Source: a virus. From it: 24,961 nucleotides of DNA. This document shows, piece after piece, positions 10,244 to 17,048 of the stretch. The stretch is from IMG/VR virus record IMGVR_UViG_3300025647_004826, positions 1-24,961 of that record, one strand, 5' to 3'. Numbering within the stretch: position 1 is the stretch's first letter; every line of letters starts with the position of its first letter. The notes beneath the pieces are model-generated. The model was not told where the DNA came from, did no database searches, and worked only from the letters and a program-made list of their open reading frames with translations. Made by a program: the position numbers and the translations under genes.

Positions 10244-11218
10244 TTAGTTTGTTTTAACGTTTTTAGATACGATGTAGCGATCAGCGGTAGCTCCAATATA
10301 TCTATTTTTCCAAAGTGTTGAATTGACTCTTGTTTGGTACAAAGAAGTTAAAACTTTAGATGCATACTGGCTGTTTCCATAAGCAACAGCAGGAGCCTGC
10401 CACGGCAAAGGACTAACACCAAGAGGAATATTAACACCTATTTGTATTAATGTCATATTAAATACTGCACTCCAAAGTTCGCCTATAATGTCGTTTAACT
10501 CTGAAATACAAAGCTCTGTTCTTTTTCCTAAAGCCACGCCTTGAACTTGGTCAAATGCATCTTTGCTATTGAATTTTAAGCTATAGTTATTGCCTGCGAC
10601 CAATTCAATTTTTGGAGCTTTTGATTCTAAAACACCACCAAGAGAATTTGTTTCACCTTTAGGTCCAAGTTTGCCACCACGCATTTTGCCAGTAGTAATC
10701 TTGACTCCTTCGCGCCCGATAATACGCACACCATCTGCTTTAATGCCAATACCAGAACGCGCTATTAATCCTCGTCCTTCTTTTTTTGTTGGCGAAGATT
10801 CTAATCCAAAGATCTGATCAATGTCGCAGAGCCTTGAAATATAAATTCTTGCTGCATCTGCTGAAAAGTTATTATCAATAACAGAACCTTCTTTCGGTCC
10901 TTTTCCACCATAAGTCGAAGAATGGCGACCTACAACCAAATCGATTGAAGAAGCTGGAATACCTTTGGCACCATATCCGCTTGTTTTACCGGAAGGAGGA
11001 ACTTGACCAAATACAATATAAGCACCTTTATTTTCAAGTTGGGAAGCGCCAGCGGGAGTATCGTAAGTAAAAGGAGTGCCGTATAAAGGCGTGTTAAATA
11101 ATCCAGTTCCAGTAGGTACTGAGTTTATTTGTGCTCCAGAATCAATAATCTCTTGTGCGGTTAGAGTTGGATCTTCTGAATTGCCTTTGACTAAATCTGA
11201 TAATTTCTTTTTTGCCAT
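10244..11218 (-). CDS. Baseplate hub or spike-associated protein, possible gp5 C-terminal (spike) counterpart
   Basis: This 324-residue protein has no signal peptide or membrane helix. The N-terminus is basic (MAKKKLSDLVKG) and then low in complexity. The middle (residues ~120-215) carries short beta-type repeats with glycine turns, such as ARSGIGIKADGVRIIGREG and VKITTG followed by IELVAGNNYSL. These resemble the strand-turn repeats of trimeric spike and VgrG-like proteins. Before them lies a DAARIYISRLCDID segment that I associate with conserved structural proteins in marine T4-like phages. The C-terminal third is mixed helical. The gene starts 3 bases after the stop of the gp5-like peptidase protein. 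T4 gp5 itself is cleaved into an enzymatic part and a spike part, so this may be the spike function as a separate gene. That role is inferred from context and repeat character, not from a clear domain match. Confidence 0.6.
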   Translation of the reverse strand: MAKKKLSDLVKGNSEDPTLTAQEIIDSGAQINSVPTGTGLFNTPLYGTPFTYDTPAGASQLENKGAYIVFGQVPPSGKTSGYGAKGIPASSIDLVVGRHSSTYGGKGPKEGSVIDNNFSADAARIYISRLCDIDQIFGLESSPTKKEGRGLIARSGIGIKADGVRIIGREGVKITTGKMRGGKLGPKGETNSLGGVLESKAPKIELVAGNNYSLKFNSKDAFDQVQGVALGKRTELCISELNDIIGELWSAVFNMTLIQIGVNIPLGVSPLPWQAPAVAYGNSQYASKVLTSLYQTRVNSTLWKNRYIGATADRYIVSKNVKTN

Positions 11219-11221
11219 TTT

Positions 11222-12346
11222 TTATCTACCGTCTATGCTCCAGTGCCAGGGTTCTTCCCTATAATTTTTAAAACCATCTGTCTTTTTCTCTAAATCCAGC
11301 ATGTAGTTGTAAGTTTTTGAATTTTTAGCTGAATCAGTACCTAGAATGCCAGAAAAGTCTATCGCAAGACCAAATAAATGTCGAGAACCATCTTCTGGCG
11401 ATTTAGTTGGGATAGGAGCAGCAGGAGGTTCAAAATTGCCATCGCCAGAACTTATTGTCAAAAGTTGTTCATAGGTAAAATCGTTTCCTGCTTTTATAGA
11501 ATTAGTTATTCTTAGTGACATTTGCGTCTCCACGCTTCTAAGTCCACCTCCAGCGTCGAATTTTTCACCAAACCCTTGTGCTTTAACGTTCTCGTAAACT
11601 TCTTTTACTTTATCCCAAAAAACGGGGTGTAAAGTTACATTCTTTGTTCCTATCTTGCCTGTCTTACAAAGCACTATGTCATAGCCGCCTATGCCGCCAC
11701 AATGTCCCTCTGGAGGAAACAATTTTGCTGCGTTAGGGTACTGGCTTGTCCAGTAGTCATAAAGCTTTTGTGTATTTTCTATATTACCTGGATTTTCACC
11801 ATTCCTAAGTTCTGCTAAAGAAAAAACTGGAGATGTGTCAAAAGCATCTTTTAAACTTTCACAAGGTGCGCCGCCCTCTGGTGATTTTTGGAATATTTCT
11901 GATATTCTGGATAATTCTATTGTTTGTAAGTCAAAATCTCCAACATCAGATGCGCGACATTCACCCACGATCTCATCACCAATTTGTAGATTGCCAACGT
12001 CAGGGCTGATTTTTGTACTAGCTATTATTCTTGTATGCAAACTACCAAGAACATTTTGTTTGTAAGGATCAGAAGCGACAGAAAGATCACAAATGTCAGG
12101 CAAGTAACTTTCATGAGCCATATTGTTTTGTAATATTCTTCCCATAAAAATAAACTTAGTTTCGGCTCTTCCATCTTCTGTCTCCTTCTCCTCGGTATCA
12201 CCACTTGAAGTTTGAGGTCCAGAAAATCTTGTTGGCTTACTAATCACCCTAATCTTAAAGGAGTTTTCGTTTTTAAACGCATTTGTTCCATCGTCAAGTG
12301 TTTTAACAAAAAGAATCTCTGCTAGCTCCCTTAATGAAAGAGACAT
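11222..12346 (-). CDS. gp5-like baseplate hub protein with C-terminal M15 (VanY/D-Ala-D-Ala carboxypeptidase-like) peptidase
   Basis: This 374-residue protein has two parts. Residues ~25-150 look like an OB-fold hub domain, with a strand pattern around GNLQIGDEIVGECRAS. Residues ~255-374 carry the M15 metallopeptidase pattern: GGGLRSVETQ (Arg270, Gln275), SRHLFGLAIDF with zinc ligands His323 and Asp330, and EEPWHW with the likely base Glu365 and ligand His368. M15 enzymes cut peptide bonds in the peptidoglycan stem or cross-bridge. In T4 gp5 the same position holds a lysozyme domain that opens the cell wall during infection. Here a peptidase probably does that job. It starts 2 bases after the small upstream gene and is followed by the spike-like gene. 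The zinc motif is clear; the OB assignment is weaker. Confidence 0.82.
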   Translation of the reverse strand: MSLSLRELAEILFVKTLDDGTNAFKNENSFKIRVISKPTRFSGPQTSSGDTEEKETEDGRAETKFIFMGRILQNNMAHESYLPDICDLSVASDPYKQNVLGSLHTRIIASTKISPDVGNLQIGDEIVGECRASDVGDFDLQTIELSRISEIFQKSPEGGAPCESLKDAFDTSPVFSLAELRNGENPGNIENTQKLYDYWTSQYPNAAKLFPPEGHCGGIGGYDIVLCKTGKIGTKNVTLHPVFWDKVKEVYENVKAQGFGEKFDAGGGLRSVETQMSLRITNSIKAGNDFTYEQLLTISSGDGNFEPPAAPIPTKSPEDGSRHLFGLAIDFSGILGTDSAKNSKTYNYMLDLEKKTDGFKNYREEPWHWSIDGR

Positions 12347-12348
12347 GA

Positions 12349-12645
12349 TTATGACTCCTGATTACTATCTTGGAGCATATCAAAGATGTCATTTTTATCG
12401 TCGTCTGTAAGCTCAAAAGATTGAATTTTTGCTTTTTGACGTAAACCGATAATTTTAACTAACTGCTCGTTTGAACGTTGCATGGTTTCTATATGTTTTG
12501 CAGCTACAGGTGAAAGATATTTATTATTTTCTGCATTAACCGCGATTTGGTTTGCGATCTCATTTAAAAACTCACGAGCTATCTTGCGATCATCTCGTAT
12601 GTTGTCTAATGCTTCGCTAATTAATGAATCAATATCTTTGCTCAT
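12349..12645 (-). CDS. Small helical phage protein, unknown function
   Basis: This 98-residue protein is mostly charged and predicted helical, with no cysteine pair, membrane segment or catalytic motif. I chose the ATG at 12645 because it forms an ATGA overlap with the stop of the gp55-like gene, which gives coupled translation. The frame also stays open to a TTG at 12663, but that would add only six residues and has no better context. The middle (HIETMQRSNEQLVKIIGL) looks like a helix-pairing segment, and the C-terminus is acidic. It lies between the late sigma factor and the hub gene, 2 bases from the latter. It could be a baseplate assembly factor or a transcription-related partner. Neither can be shown from the sequence. 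Confidence 0.7.
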   Translation of the reverse strand: MSKDIDSLISEALDNIRDDRKIAREFLNEIANQIAVNAENNKYLSPVAAKHIETMQRSNEQLVKIIGLRQKAKIQSFELTDDDKNDIFDMLQDSNQES

Positions 12646-13337
12646 ATTAAACCATTTTCCCAATCTTCTTTAAATGATGAATACTGCTTTCTAAACTTCT
12701 TTAAAGAATTAACTATTTGTTTAGTGTTTAAATCAGTAATCTCGCGAAGATATAAGTAAATAGCTTTCTTGTTAAAAATTTCAATGTCTTCTTTGGACTC
12801 AAAGAGAATCAAAATAGCTTTATAAACTTTTAAATCGTTTTCTTTCATGGACTCTGTATTCCAATCTTTTATTTCCTCGTAAAAAGATTGCCAGAACTCT
12901 TTCTGTAAACGATTTACTTCATAAGCATTTTGGGTTGATAAATATTGTTCTTCATATTTTTTAGAGATGTTGTCTAAATCAATCTCTCTTGTATTTTTCT
13001 TTTTCTGTTGTTTTACCTTATGAATAAACCAGTTCTTTGAGACAACAGAAAAATAAGAAAATGCCTTTGCTTTTTCTGGACTATATTTATCGAGAACTGT
13101 AACTAACCATATTTTGCATTCTTCTCGCAAATCATCACAGTTTGGTAAGGTTGTAAATTTGTAAGTAAAAACTATTTTATCAACCATTTCAGAAAAAGCA
13201 GGTTGTATAAAGTTTTCATAAAGGTATGTCTTTTCTTTTAAATCATCACTATTGACATACCCTATAATTGCATCTTCATGAACTTGAGTAAAATAATGAT
13301 TTGGTTCTCTACTCGACCTGCGTTGCCTGTTCTTCAT
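12642..13337 (-). CDS. gp55: Late transcription sigma factor, T4 gp55-like
   Basis: In T4, gp55 binds host RNA polymerase and, with the sliding clamp and gp33, directs it to late promoters of form TATAAATA. This 231-residue protein is longer than T4 gp55 (185). The recognisable part is a region-2-like segment at residues ~85-115: CKIWLVTVLDKYSPEKAKAF, then SYFSVVSKNWFIHKVKQQKKK, which has the aromatic-rich helix and basic tail expected for core binding and promoter melting. The N-terminal NHYFTQVHEDAIIGYV resembles marine gp55 proteins. The C-terminal ~100 residues are helical and charged and less conserved. The start at 13337 is supported by AAAGGA at good spacing, and it overlaps the end of the upstream membrane-protein gene by 29 bases. 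The family call is good though made by eye. Confidence 0.82.
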   Translation of the reverse strand: MKNRQRRSSREPNHYFTQVHEDAIIGYVNSDDLKEKTYLYENFIQPAFSEMVDKIVFTYKFTTLPNCDDLREECKIWLVTVLDKYSPEKAKAFSYFSVVSKNWFIHKVKQQKKKNTREIDLDNISKKYEEQYLSTQNAYEVNRLQKEFWQSFYEEIKDWNTESMKENDLKVYKAILILFESKEDIEIFNKKAIYLYLREITDLNTKQIVNSLKKFRKQYSSFKEDWENGLI

Positions 13338-13653
13338 CTATTGTTTCCTTTAACTGCGTTTGCTCTTCTTCGGCAGTTAAAGAATAGATATATTCAAAAG
13401 TTGTTAACTGCTCGCTAAAAGACGAGGCATGATCTAATAAAAACTTCAAAGTATTATCGCCATAATACATTTCTAATTCGTAAATTGACTGTACGTGTGC
13501 CGCAAACGATTCTACCATGCTTTGTAGATCGCCAAGCTCTTCAGAGATAGATAATAATCTTATAATCGCTGAACGAGCATAAATAAGCATGCCAACATTA
13601 AATACAAGAGAAACCAACAAAATCGCTGATAAAATAATTTCAAGTCGGCTCAT
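13309..13653 (-). CDS. Conserved small phage protein with one N-terminal membrane helix
   Basis: This 114-residue protein has a strongly hydrophobic N-terminal segment at residues ~5-26 (IILSAILLVSLVFNVGMLIY), best read as a signal anchor because no cleavage site follows. The rest is a soluble, acidic, helical region with a coiled-coil-like part. The central pattern FAAHVQSIYELEMYYGD, then TLKFLLDHA, resembles a small protein I associate with marine T4-like phages, of unknown function. The start at 13653 has AAGGA nine bases upstream. Its 5' end overlaps the zinc-ribbon gene by 14 bases and its 3' end overlaps gp55 by 29 bases. Such tight packing suggests co-expression with gp55. A membrane-side role during infection is possible but not shown. 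Confidence 0.78.
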   Translation of the reverse strand: MSRLEIILSAILLVSLVFNVGMLIYARSAIIRLLSISEELGDLQSMVESFAAHVQSIYELEMYYGDNTLKFLLDHASSFSEQLTTFEYIYSLTAEEEQTQLKETIDEEQATQVE

Positions 13654-13900
13654 AAGTTTGTTTCCTTGCTTTCTGTTGCTCTTCTTTTAGAAGCTTTCTG
13701 TTATCTTCTATATATTGCTTTGTTAGTTTTCCAACTTGTGCATTTGATTCTATCACTTCTTTTTTCAATGAAGGGGAAGTCAAGCCACGCACAAGTTGTG
13801 ACTCACAAACATCGCAAATAACAATAGGCGACTCAGAGTACAAATGAAAAACCATTTTCTCTGAATCGCAATCTTGGCATGAGTATTTATATCTCGGCAT
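13640..13900 (-). CDS. FmdB-type zinc-ribbon protein
   Basis: This 86-residue protein opens with MPRYKYSCQDC and has two Cys-x-x-Cys pairs (Cys8/Cys11 and Cys29/Cys32), the layout of the FmdB/CxxC small zinc-ribbon family. Such proteins bind one zinc ion. They are often called putative regulators, but the molecular role in phages is not known. The C-terminal half is highly charged and helical, with Lys and Glu runs. The ATG at 13900 shares its A with the TAA stop of the preceding 69-residue gene (TAATG), and it has no strong ribosome site of its own, which fits translational coupling. The position next to gp55 makes a nucleic-acid or transcription-linked role plausible. That is inference from family and location. 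Confidence 0.8.
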   Translation of the reverse strand: MPRYKYSCQDCDSEKMVFHLYSESPIVICDVCESQLVRGLTSPSLKKEVIESNAQVGKLTKQYIEDNRKLLKEEQQKARKQTYEPT

Positions 13901-14109
13901 TAGCTTACTGTGCTGTTTAGATCATCTTCTGAAATCTGCTCACCAGTAATGCGAACTGTTGGAGGGTTCATTACAACTAGCCCCTCTTCTGAAAGGTTTA
14001 GCTCAAAGCCCTTTAAAATAGGCACAATATCTAGCTGATGTAGTAGCGACTCTTGCAAAGCCATCATAATAGCACCAAGCGCTTGGTTTGATAATCTCAT
14101 GTTTTCCAT
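13900..14109 (-). CDS. Small conserved T4-like phage protein (69 residues), unknown function
   Basis: The start is taken at the ATG at 14109, because AAGGAGAT stands five bases upstream, the best ribosome site in the window. The frame is open up to 14169, but the extra 20 residues would overlap the cupin gene and lack such a site. The product has an amphipathic helix (LSNQALGAIMMALQESLLHQ) followed by a short beta-type part (GFELNLSEEGLVVMNPPTVRI). The whole resembles a small conserved protein of marine T4-like phages. There is no enzyme motif. It is the first core-type gene after the sugar module, one base from the cupin stop, and it is coupled to the zinc-ribbon gene downstream by TAATG. 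Its function is unknown. Confidence 0.8.
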   Translation of the reverse strand: MENMRLSNQALGAIMMALQESLLHQLDIVPILKGFELNLSEEGLVVMNPPTVRITGEQISEDDLNSTVS

Positions 14110-14110
14110 A

Positions 14111-14470
14111 TTAATCTCCTTTTTGAATTCTATAACTATCTGAATCAAAATGTTGAGTTGAAAACTCAAACAATTCAGTGTCTTCTAACGCTATCATTTG
14201 GTGTCTAAGCCCACGATATACATGGAAATTGTCGCCCGATCCAAGTATTATTTCCTGTGCTTTTTCAATATCATCTGTGTCTGAAAAAAGAACTTTTATT
14301 TTTCCAGATTGGATATAAAAAACTTCATCTTTTAGTTCATGATAATGCCAAGAGCATTTTTTGTCTTTGACAAAATAGAGAAGCTTTCCGCAATACTCTT
14401 CGCAGTTAACGATCCATTTTTCAAATCCCCAGCCTTTGGGGACAAATTTAATTTCCAAAGAAGTCTTCAT
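14111..14470 (-). CDS. Single-domain cupin, phosphomannose isomerase type II / sugar-isomerase-like
   Basis: This 119-residue protein is a one-domain cupin. Cupin motif 1 is complete, with His42, His44, Glu49 and Gly56 in HYHELKDEVFYIQSG. Motif 2 is present but loose, with the third histidine at His90 in GLRHQM. The four usual metal ligands are therefore there. The opening KGWGFEKW resembles the stand-alone cupin often labelled mannose-6-phosphate isomerase in phage and polysaccharide clusters. It may isomerise or bind a sugar phosphate, but such small cupins vary widely in function. The start at 14470 has AAAGGA eight bases upstream and overlaps the HAD gene by 23 bases, placing it at the end of the heptose-type trio. 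The fold is sure; the substrate is not. Confidence 0.8.
   Translation of the reverse strand: MKTSLEIKFVPKGWGFEKWIVNCEEYCGKLLYFVKDKKCSWHYHELKDEVFYIQSGKIKVLFSDTDDIEKAQEIILGSGDNFHVYRGLRHQMIALEDTELFEFSTQHFDSDSYRIQKGD
14114..14121 (-). promoter_or_regulatory. Strong ribosome binding site deciding the 14109 start
   Basis: The minus strand reads AAGGAGAT here, a near-perfect Shine-Dalgarno sequence four to five bases before the ATG at 14109. It lies inside the last codons of the cupin gene. It is the reason for preferring the shorter 69-residue product over the longer open frame starting at 14169. Confidence 0.85.
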
Positions 14471-14768
14471 CTTTCATTCCTTTGTCATCAATATAAAAAT
14501 CACCAGATGGTTTGCCTAAAAACAAACGATGATATTTAACACCCCATTCTTTTAGTTGTGATTTTGTTAAAACCTCAAAAGCCTCATAAGCAAAAGCAAT
14601 AGAATTTCCGCTTCTGCCCATACCTCTTGCTGTTAAAAAATAAATGGTATGTCCTTGGTCATATAACTTATTTACAGTGTCTATTCTGTCTTGTAGAGGC
14701 TCTGCTCTTGAATATTTTCCATTAGTATTGGTGCAAATTGTACCATCTATATCAAAAACATATGTCAT
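14448..14768 (-). CDS. Small HAD-superfamily phosphatase
   Basis: This 106-residue protein has all four HAD motifs: DIDGT with nucleophile Asp6 and Asp8, FLTAR with Thr46, a lysine at about Lys86, and YIDDKG with Asp94 and Asp95. It has almost no cap, so it should act on open or small phosphorylated substrates. Its start overlaps the stop of the nucleotidyltransferase gene as ATGA. In the heptose pathway a HAD phosphatase (GmhB) removes the 7-phosphate between the kinase and nucleotidyltransferase steps. The gene order here suggests the same job, although GmhB is longer (~190 residues). The closest type is the short capsule-biosynthesis phosphatase group. HAD membership is secure and the substrate is inferred. 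Confidence 0.85.
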   Translation of the reverse strand: MTYVFDIDGTICTNTNGKYSRAEPLQDRIDTVNKLYDQGHTIYFLTARGMGRSGNSIAFAYEAFEVLTKSQLKEWGVKYHRLFLGKPSGDFYIDDKGMKDEDFFGN

Positions 14769-15157
14769 TGTAAACCTACCAATATATTTGTTGTTGAGTA
14801 TCCTTCTATTCTATCAAAAAATTTTACTTCCTGCACATGTCTGGAGCCGATCACTCTTTTATCTTTGTAATCGGAACCTACCACCATTATTTCAGCACGA
14901 CTTAAAAGAATCTGTGTATCAAGCTCATCATCGTGGTTAAACACTCTTATTTCGTCAATGTACTTAATTGATTCAAGTAACATAACCCTATCTTCTATAG
15001 TGTTAAAAGGGCGCGACTCTCCCTTAGCGGCTCTAACTCTCTGGTCAGTATCAATTCCGACCACCAACCAATCACCAAGAGACTTAGCATATTTAAATAA
15101 TTCTATATGTCCTCGATGTAAAACGTCAAAACAACCGTTTGTCCATATAACTTTCAT
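14765..15157 (-). CDS. hldC: HldC/RfaE domain II-like nucleotidyltransferase (D-beta-heptose 1-phosphate type)
   Basis: This 130-residue protein is a complete cytidylyltransferase-fold domain. It has NGCFDVLHRGHIE with the nucleotide-binding His14-x-Gly-His17, then GIDTDQRVRAAKGESRPF, then GSDY, and a terminal YSTTNIL motif in the place of the ISSTxI signature. The RPFN-x3-DR segment is typical of RfaE domain II, which joins ADP to D-glycero-D-manno-heptose 1-phosphate. I chose the ATG at 15157 because it overlaps the kinase stop as ATGA. The longer frame to 15199 would add a cysteine-rich, unrelated leader inside the kinase gene. The neighbours are the matching kinase and a HAD phosphatase, as in a split HldE system. 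Nucleotide and exact sugar are not proven. Confidence 0.85.
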   Translation of the reverse strand: MKVIWTNGCFDVLHRGHIELFKYAKSLGDWLVVGIDTDQRVRAAKGESRPFNTIEDRVMLLESIKYIDEIRVFNHDDELDTQILLSRAEIMVVGSDYKDKRVIGSRHVQEVKFFDRIEGYSTTNILVGLQ

Positions 15158-15885
15158 ACTATAGTAACGCCTTTTTTCTGTACCACAATTGTAGCACATG
15201 TATTACCGAATTTTATAGATTTATGAATATTTTTAGATTTTACATATTCGGCAACCATAGCAGCAATAAAAGTATCACCAGCACCCGATGTGTCTTTGAT
15301 TTCTACTTTTGGTACTGGATAAATCATATTATTATACTTTGCCCCATCTGATCCCATTGTTACTATTAGGGTGTTTAATATTTCTTCATCTAATATGTGT
15401 TTTGTTTTTTCATATTCATCAAGGTTAATCTTAATATAATTTATGCTTTTACACCACGAGCCTAAAATCTTTTTTGTATCTAAAAATACACAATCATGAT
15501 TTTCTCCAATAAACTTTATATCTTCTTCCGTAAGAAAACCTTTGTTATAATCAGAAATTAGAATAACCGCATACTGAGAAAAATCTATTTTCTTAATATC
15601 ACATTTATCATAAGAATTATCATTTTTATCAAGTCTCATAAACATATGATTTGTCTTTTCATCAATAAATCTAGTTTTTGTAATATTTTTAAAATTATTG
15701 TTTGTGTGTAGAGTGCATTCAACTTCTAGAGATTGTAGATTTTGATAAACATTATAAGCCATTCCTCCATTTTCAATTTTATACAAAGGATTAAAAACAG
15801 GTACGGGGGCTTCAGGACACAACCTTTTACATTCTCCGTACATAAATATATCTAAACAACTCTCTCCTATAACAAGAACTGTCAT
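15154..15885 (-). CDS. Short PfkB-family kinase, HldA/RfaE domain I-like
   Basis: This 243-residue protein starts with VLVIGESCLDIFMYG and CPEAPVPVF, the characteristic opening of RfaE domain I heptose-7-phosphate kinases. It ends with the PfkB signature DTSGAGDTFIAAM, which carries the catalytic aspartate and the anion hole. A glycine pair at NGGMAYN stands in for the usual GGAANVA sugar-binding loop. It is about 75-90 residues shorter than HldA, mainly in the middle, so the lid region may be reduced. The start at 15885 is set by a TAATG overlap with the preceding gene and by AAGGAT seven bases upstream. The longer frame to 15909 lies inside that gene. It is followed by the matching nucleotidyltransferase. 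Kinase family is certain and heptose specificity is likely. Confidence 0.85.
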   Translation of the reverse strand: MTVLVIGESCLDIFMYGECKRLCPEAPVPVFNPLYKIENGGMAYNVYQNLQSLEVECTLHTNNNFKNITKTRFIDEKTNHMFMRLDKNDNSYDKCDIKKIDFSQYAVILISDYNKGFLTEEDIKFIGENHDCVFLDTKKILGSWCKSINYIKINLDEYEKTKHILDEEILNTLIVTMGSDGAKYNNMIYPVPKVEIKDTSGAGDTFIAAMVAEYVKSKNIHKSIKFGNTCATIVVQKKGVTIV

Positions 15886-17048
15886 TATATATCCTTTATA
15901 ACGTTGCAAATAAATTCTATCTCTTCTTCGGTCAATTCGGGGTAATTAGGCACAAAAAATCCTCTAGAATGAATTGCATCGCTTTGAAAATCAGCGAATT
16001 CATTATACAAATCAATCCAAAATGGATGTCTTCCTAAATTTCCAGCACTAAAAATTCTTGTCTCGATACCGTTTTCAACCAAACGACTTACTATTTCTTT
16101 TCTATGTTGCGTACTGTTAGCTAAGGCACCAAAAGAAATAGATACCGGGTACTCAACTCCCCAATCTTGAAACTCAACATAGCCTTGAAGCTTTTTAGCA
16201 TACAGTAAATGATTTCTATTTCTGTTTTTAGATGCCCACTCTGCTTTTTTGATTTGTCTAATTCCCAAAAAAGCCTGCAAGTCTGTTGACCTTAAATTGT
16301 ATCCGGGTACAAAAAATGTAAAAGGAGAATGAAAATCGTCAATATTCCTTTCTTTCATCATGTCACTATAAGTTTCCTCATCCAGATCTTTAGCCCAACC
16401 GTGACTACGCAACATTAAAAGCATATCATAAAGTTTCTTATCATTGACGTTTACCATACCACCTTCAATTGTGGAAAGCTGATGTCCAAAATAAAATGAA
16501 AAAGAAGACATATCACCGATAGTACCAACCATTGTGCCATCACTATATCTAGCCCCAAGTGCTGCACAAGCGTCCTCTAGAAGTACAAAACCATATTTTT
16601 CTTTCAGTTTCAACAACCTTTCTTTATGATGAGGAACACCCAATACTTGTACAAATATAACAGCATCAGGTCTTTCGGTTTCACAAATTTGCTCCAACTG
16701 ATCCAGATCAATACCAAAAGTTTTTGGGTCCGCACCACACATAATTGGGTGTAATCCTAGCTGAATAGCTGGTGAAATCGTTGTAACCCATCCAACCGAT
16801 GGAACAACTATTTTCTTATTTGGTATTAGACCACATTGAACTGCTGTGGCTATCATTAAAAGATTAGCCGAAGACCCAGAATTATTGAATACTGAATATT
16901 TTGTACCGATATATTCAGCCCAATCTTTTTCTACCTGTAAAGTCAAATCTCCTTTTGTTAGTCTAGGATAACTTTTTAGCCAATTGCACAGCGCATCGAC
17001 ATCTTCATCATTAATTGTTTCTTTAGCCAACGGATATCTTATTTTCAT
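15885..17048 (-). CDS. ColD-like PLP-dependent sugar 3-dehydratase (DegT/DnrJ/EryC1 fold, catalytic Lys replaced by His)
   Basis: This 387-residue protein has the DegT/DnrJ/EryC1 fold and is close to the length I recall for E. coli ColD (388). The PLP phosphate loop NNSGSSANLL and the ring-stacking or pairing segment LLEDACAALGA (Asp159) are present. The lysine that normally forms the internal aldimine is replaced: the segment reads SFYFGHQLSTIEGG with His189. ColD (GDP-4-keto-6-deoxy-D-mannose 3-dehydratase) and RfbH/E1 of CDP-3,6-dideoxyhexose routes share this His. The FGH-x-x-STIEGG form is nearest to ColD. Such enzymes remove the 3-hydroxyl to give a 3,6-dideoxy-4-keto sugar. There is no ferredoxin-type Cys cluster, unlike RfbH. 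It overlaps the RmlC-like gene as ATGA and the kinase as TAATG. The His is seen directly; the substrate is inferred. Confidence 0.88.
   Translation of the reverse strand: MKIRYPLAKETINDEDVDALCNWLKSYPRLTKGDLTLQVEKDWAEYIGTKYSVFNNSGSSANLLMIATAVQCGLIPNKKIVVPSVGWVTTISPAIQLGLHPIMCGADPKTFGIDLDQLEQICETERPDAVIFVQVLGVPHHKERLLKLKEKYGFVLLEDACAALGARYSDGTMVGTIGDMSSFSFYFGHQLSTIEGGMVNVNDKKLYDMLLMLRSHGWAKDLDEETYSDMMKERNIDDFHSPFTFFVPGYNLRSTDLQAFLGIRQIKKAEWASKNRNRNHLLYAKKLQGYVEFQDWGVEYPVSISFGALANSTQHRKEIVSRLVENGIETRIFSAGNLGRHPFWIDLYNEFADFQSDAIHSRGFFVPNYPELTEEEIEFICNVIKDI

Noticed and set aside
13884-13891. TATAAATA on the correct (minus) strand near the start of the zinc-ribbon gene; similar cases at 2959-2966 and 19761-19768
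   Set aside because: Each simply encodes Tyr-Lys-Tyr inside a gene, and none sits at a useful distance from a gene start with other support. They were not called as late promoters.
14110-14169. Longer N-terminus for the 69-residue protein
   Set aside because: It would overlap the cupin gene and ignore the strong AAGGAGAT site directly before the ATG at 14109.
15158-15199. Cysteine-containing leader of the nucleotidyltransferase, which might suggest a metal site
   Set aside because: It lies inside the kinase gene; the ATGA-coupled ATG at 15157 gives exactly the family N-terminus.
15885-17048. Ordinary DegT-type sugar aminotransferase
   Set aside because: The PLP lysine position is His189 in the ColD-like FGH-x-x-STIEGG context, so a transaminase is unlikely.
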